In this document: positions 63,498 through 64,000 of the stretch, one piece after another
Position numbering within the stretch: the first letter of the stretch is position 1
Layout of the letters: the number at the start of each line of letters is the position of its first letter
NCBI GenBank assembly: GCA_947493455.1
Contig: CANLRB010000003.1
Coordinates: forward strand, 186,001-250,000
Length of the DNA stretch: 64,000 nucleotides
Direction: 5' to 3'
Source: an uncultured Pseudoalteromonas sp.
Lineage (GTDB): Bacteria > Pseudomonadota > Gammaproteobacteria > Enterobacterales > Alteromonadaceae
Program-made: the position numbers and the translations under genes
Notes under the pieces: model-generated
The model's database searches: none
Told to the model about the DNA's origin: nothing
The model's input: only the letters and a program-made list of their open reading frames with translations

Positions 63498-64000
63498 TTA
63501 ACTCAATTTCATATAATTGAGCTTTTTTCGTATCTTATACTTACGAATTAAGTTAAGCGGTTTTCGTTTTTCGCCTTGCTGTATTTTATTTTCAGTTGCG
63601 TCTAAAACACGCAGTGTGCTTTTCCCATCCTGATACGGGTGCGTCTGATTTATGTAATCTTGGATCCTTGTTTTATGCTCATCTGATATGTTTATGGCCT
63701 CATCGATGGCATTGGCAAGTTCGTCCGGTTTGGTAATGTCAATAAGCGCAGGTTGTGGCGCTACATTATTAAAGGTGATGACAGGCTTACCCATTAATAG
63801 ACTTTCATCAACGGCACTCGAGGTGTCAGAGATAACAACATCTGCTTGTTGAATTAGTGGGATCAAATTATCAGAACGACTAATCGTTAAATATTCGCTG
63901 TCTATTGATTCATATAGCGCCATCCAATTTGTTTGTGTTTTTGGATGAAATTTAATGTTAAATTGGTACTTACCCGTGTCACACAATAACTTTATTTGTT
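63498..64000 (-). CDS. CDP-glycerol glycerophosphotransferase-like protein (5' partial)
   Basis: The frame is open to the right edge of the window, so only the C-terminal 167 or so residues are visible; a TTG at 63986 is not the real start. The visible part contains NIKFHPKTQ, the typical K-x-H-P, and ADVVISDTSSAVDESLLMGKPVITF, the S-D-x-S-S nucleotide-binding box of TagB/TagF proteins, then a DELANAIDEAI helix and a basic tail (RKYKIRKKL). It is a second family member close to the one at 61.4 kb and is convergent with the HIT-cytidylyltransferase gene, suggesting a glycerol-phosphate (or related CDP-alcohol) polymer pathway that continues beyond this window. Confidence 0.85.
   Translation of the reverse strand, partial: QIKLLCDTGKYQFNIKFHPKTQTNWMALYESIDSEYLTISRSDNLIPLIQQADVVISDTSSAVDESLLMGKPVITFNNVAPQPALIDITKPDELANAIDEAINISDEHKTRIQDYINQTHPYQDGKSTLRVLDATENKIQQGEKRKPLNLIRKYKIRKKLNYMKLS

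Noticed and set aside
1-64000. CRISPR array, prophage, complete insertion sequence or integron
   Set aside because: No regularly spaced repeats, phage structural genes, integrase or intact transposase were seen. The only mobile-element-like trace is the direct-repeat element between the tRNA genes.

Overview
The window looks like the chromosome of a marine gammaproteobacterium, most likely order Alteromonadales (Pseudoalteromonas/Colwellia/Shewanella-like). The evidence is low to moderate G+C and a set of characteristic genes: UPF0208 YfbV, RlmA, recC-recB-recD without ptrA, a VC2046/SO_2500-like protein, a short SulA, LapD/LapG, CysDN plus CysC with an SLC13 permease, and a VpsP-like protein in the exopolysaccharide (EPS) operon. 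I see no prophage, intact insertion sequence, CRISPR array, rRNA or replication origin. The genus is not established.

Layout. 1-2.8 kb: housekeeping genes (yfbV partial, rlmA, a CbiM-like membrane protein, xthA). 3-11.6 kb: a tightly overlapping recC-recB-recD operon encoding RecBCD. 11.6-15.6 kb: accessory genes (a small membrane peptide bracketed by palindromic repeats, a pentapeptide-repeat potassium channel, a response regulator with a TPR-like C-terminus, a YgjP-type metallopeptidase). 15.6-16.7 kb: two identical tRNA-Tyr(GUA) genes on the minus strand, separated by a small element bounded by a 16-bp direct repeat. 16.7-18.9 kb: a VC2046-like protein, a SEC-C protein (YchJ), SulA with a LexA-like box, and a Sel1-repeat protein. 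18.9-23.6 kb, minus strand: an O-antigen-ligase-like protein, a secreted Ala-rich acidic protein, then lapD and lapG, the c-di-GMP receptor and periplasmic protease that control release of surface adhesins.

23.9-60 kb: a large plus-strand region for sulfate activation and polysaccharide synthesis. cysDN (ATP sulfurylase) comes first. galU follows, with a run of glycosyltransferases, acyltransferases, a Wzy-like polymerase and a Wzx-like flippase (27.5-38.5 kb). Next are an LruC-domain matrix protein with a lipoprotein partner, a PP-loop/asparagine-synthetase-like enzyme with a serine-acetyltransferase-like enzyme, the dTDP-rhamnose genes (rmlA, C, B, D) with an OafA-type acyltransferase, and a phosphohexomutase. 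After these come an SLC13 permease, cysC and a DHH phosphoesterase. The last block is the assembly module: WcaJ-type initiating transferase, EpsL-like outer-membrane barrel, short Wza-like export protein, Wzc-like tyrosine kinase, PHP-type tyrosine phosphatase and VpsP-like protein. Together these support a Wzx/Wzy-dependent, rhamnose-containing, probably acylated EPS. The cluster sits between cysN and the permease-cysC genes.

60-64 kb: a purine permease, then a glycerol-phosphate block: two CDP-glycerol glycerophosphotransferase-like genes (one cut by the window edge) flanking an unusual HIT-cytidylyltransferase fusion.

Observations most worth following: a possible LapG substrate next to lapDG (a TAAG tetrapeptide in the secreted Ala-rich protein), the HIT-TagD fusion, the tandem paralogous small membrane proteins in the EPS operon, and the insertion between the tRNA-Tyr copies. 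All functions are inferred by reading the sequence; no database search was possible.
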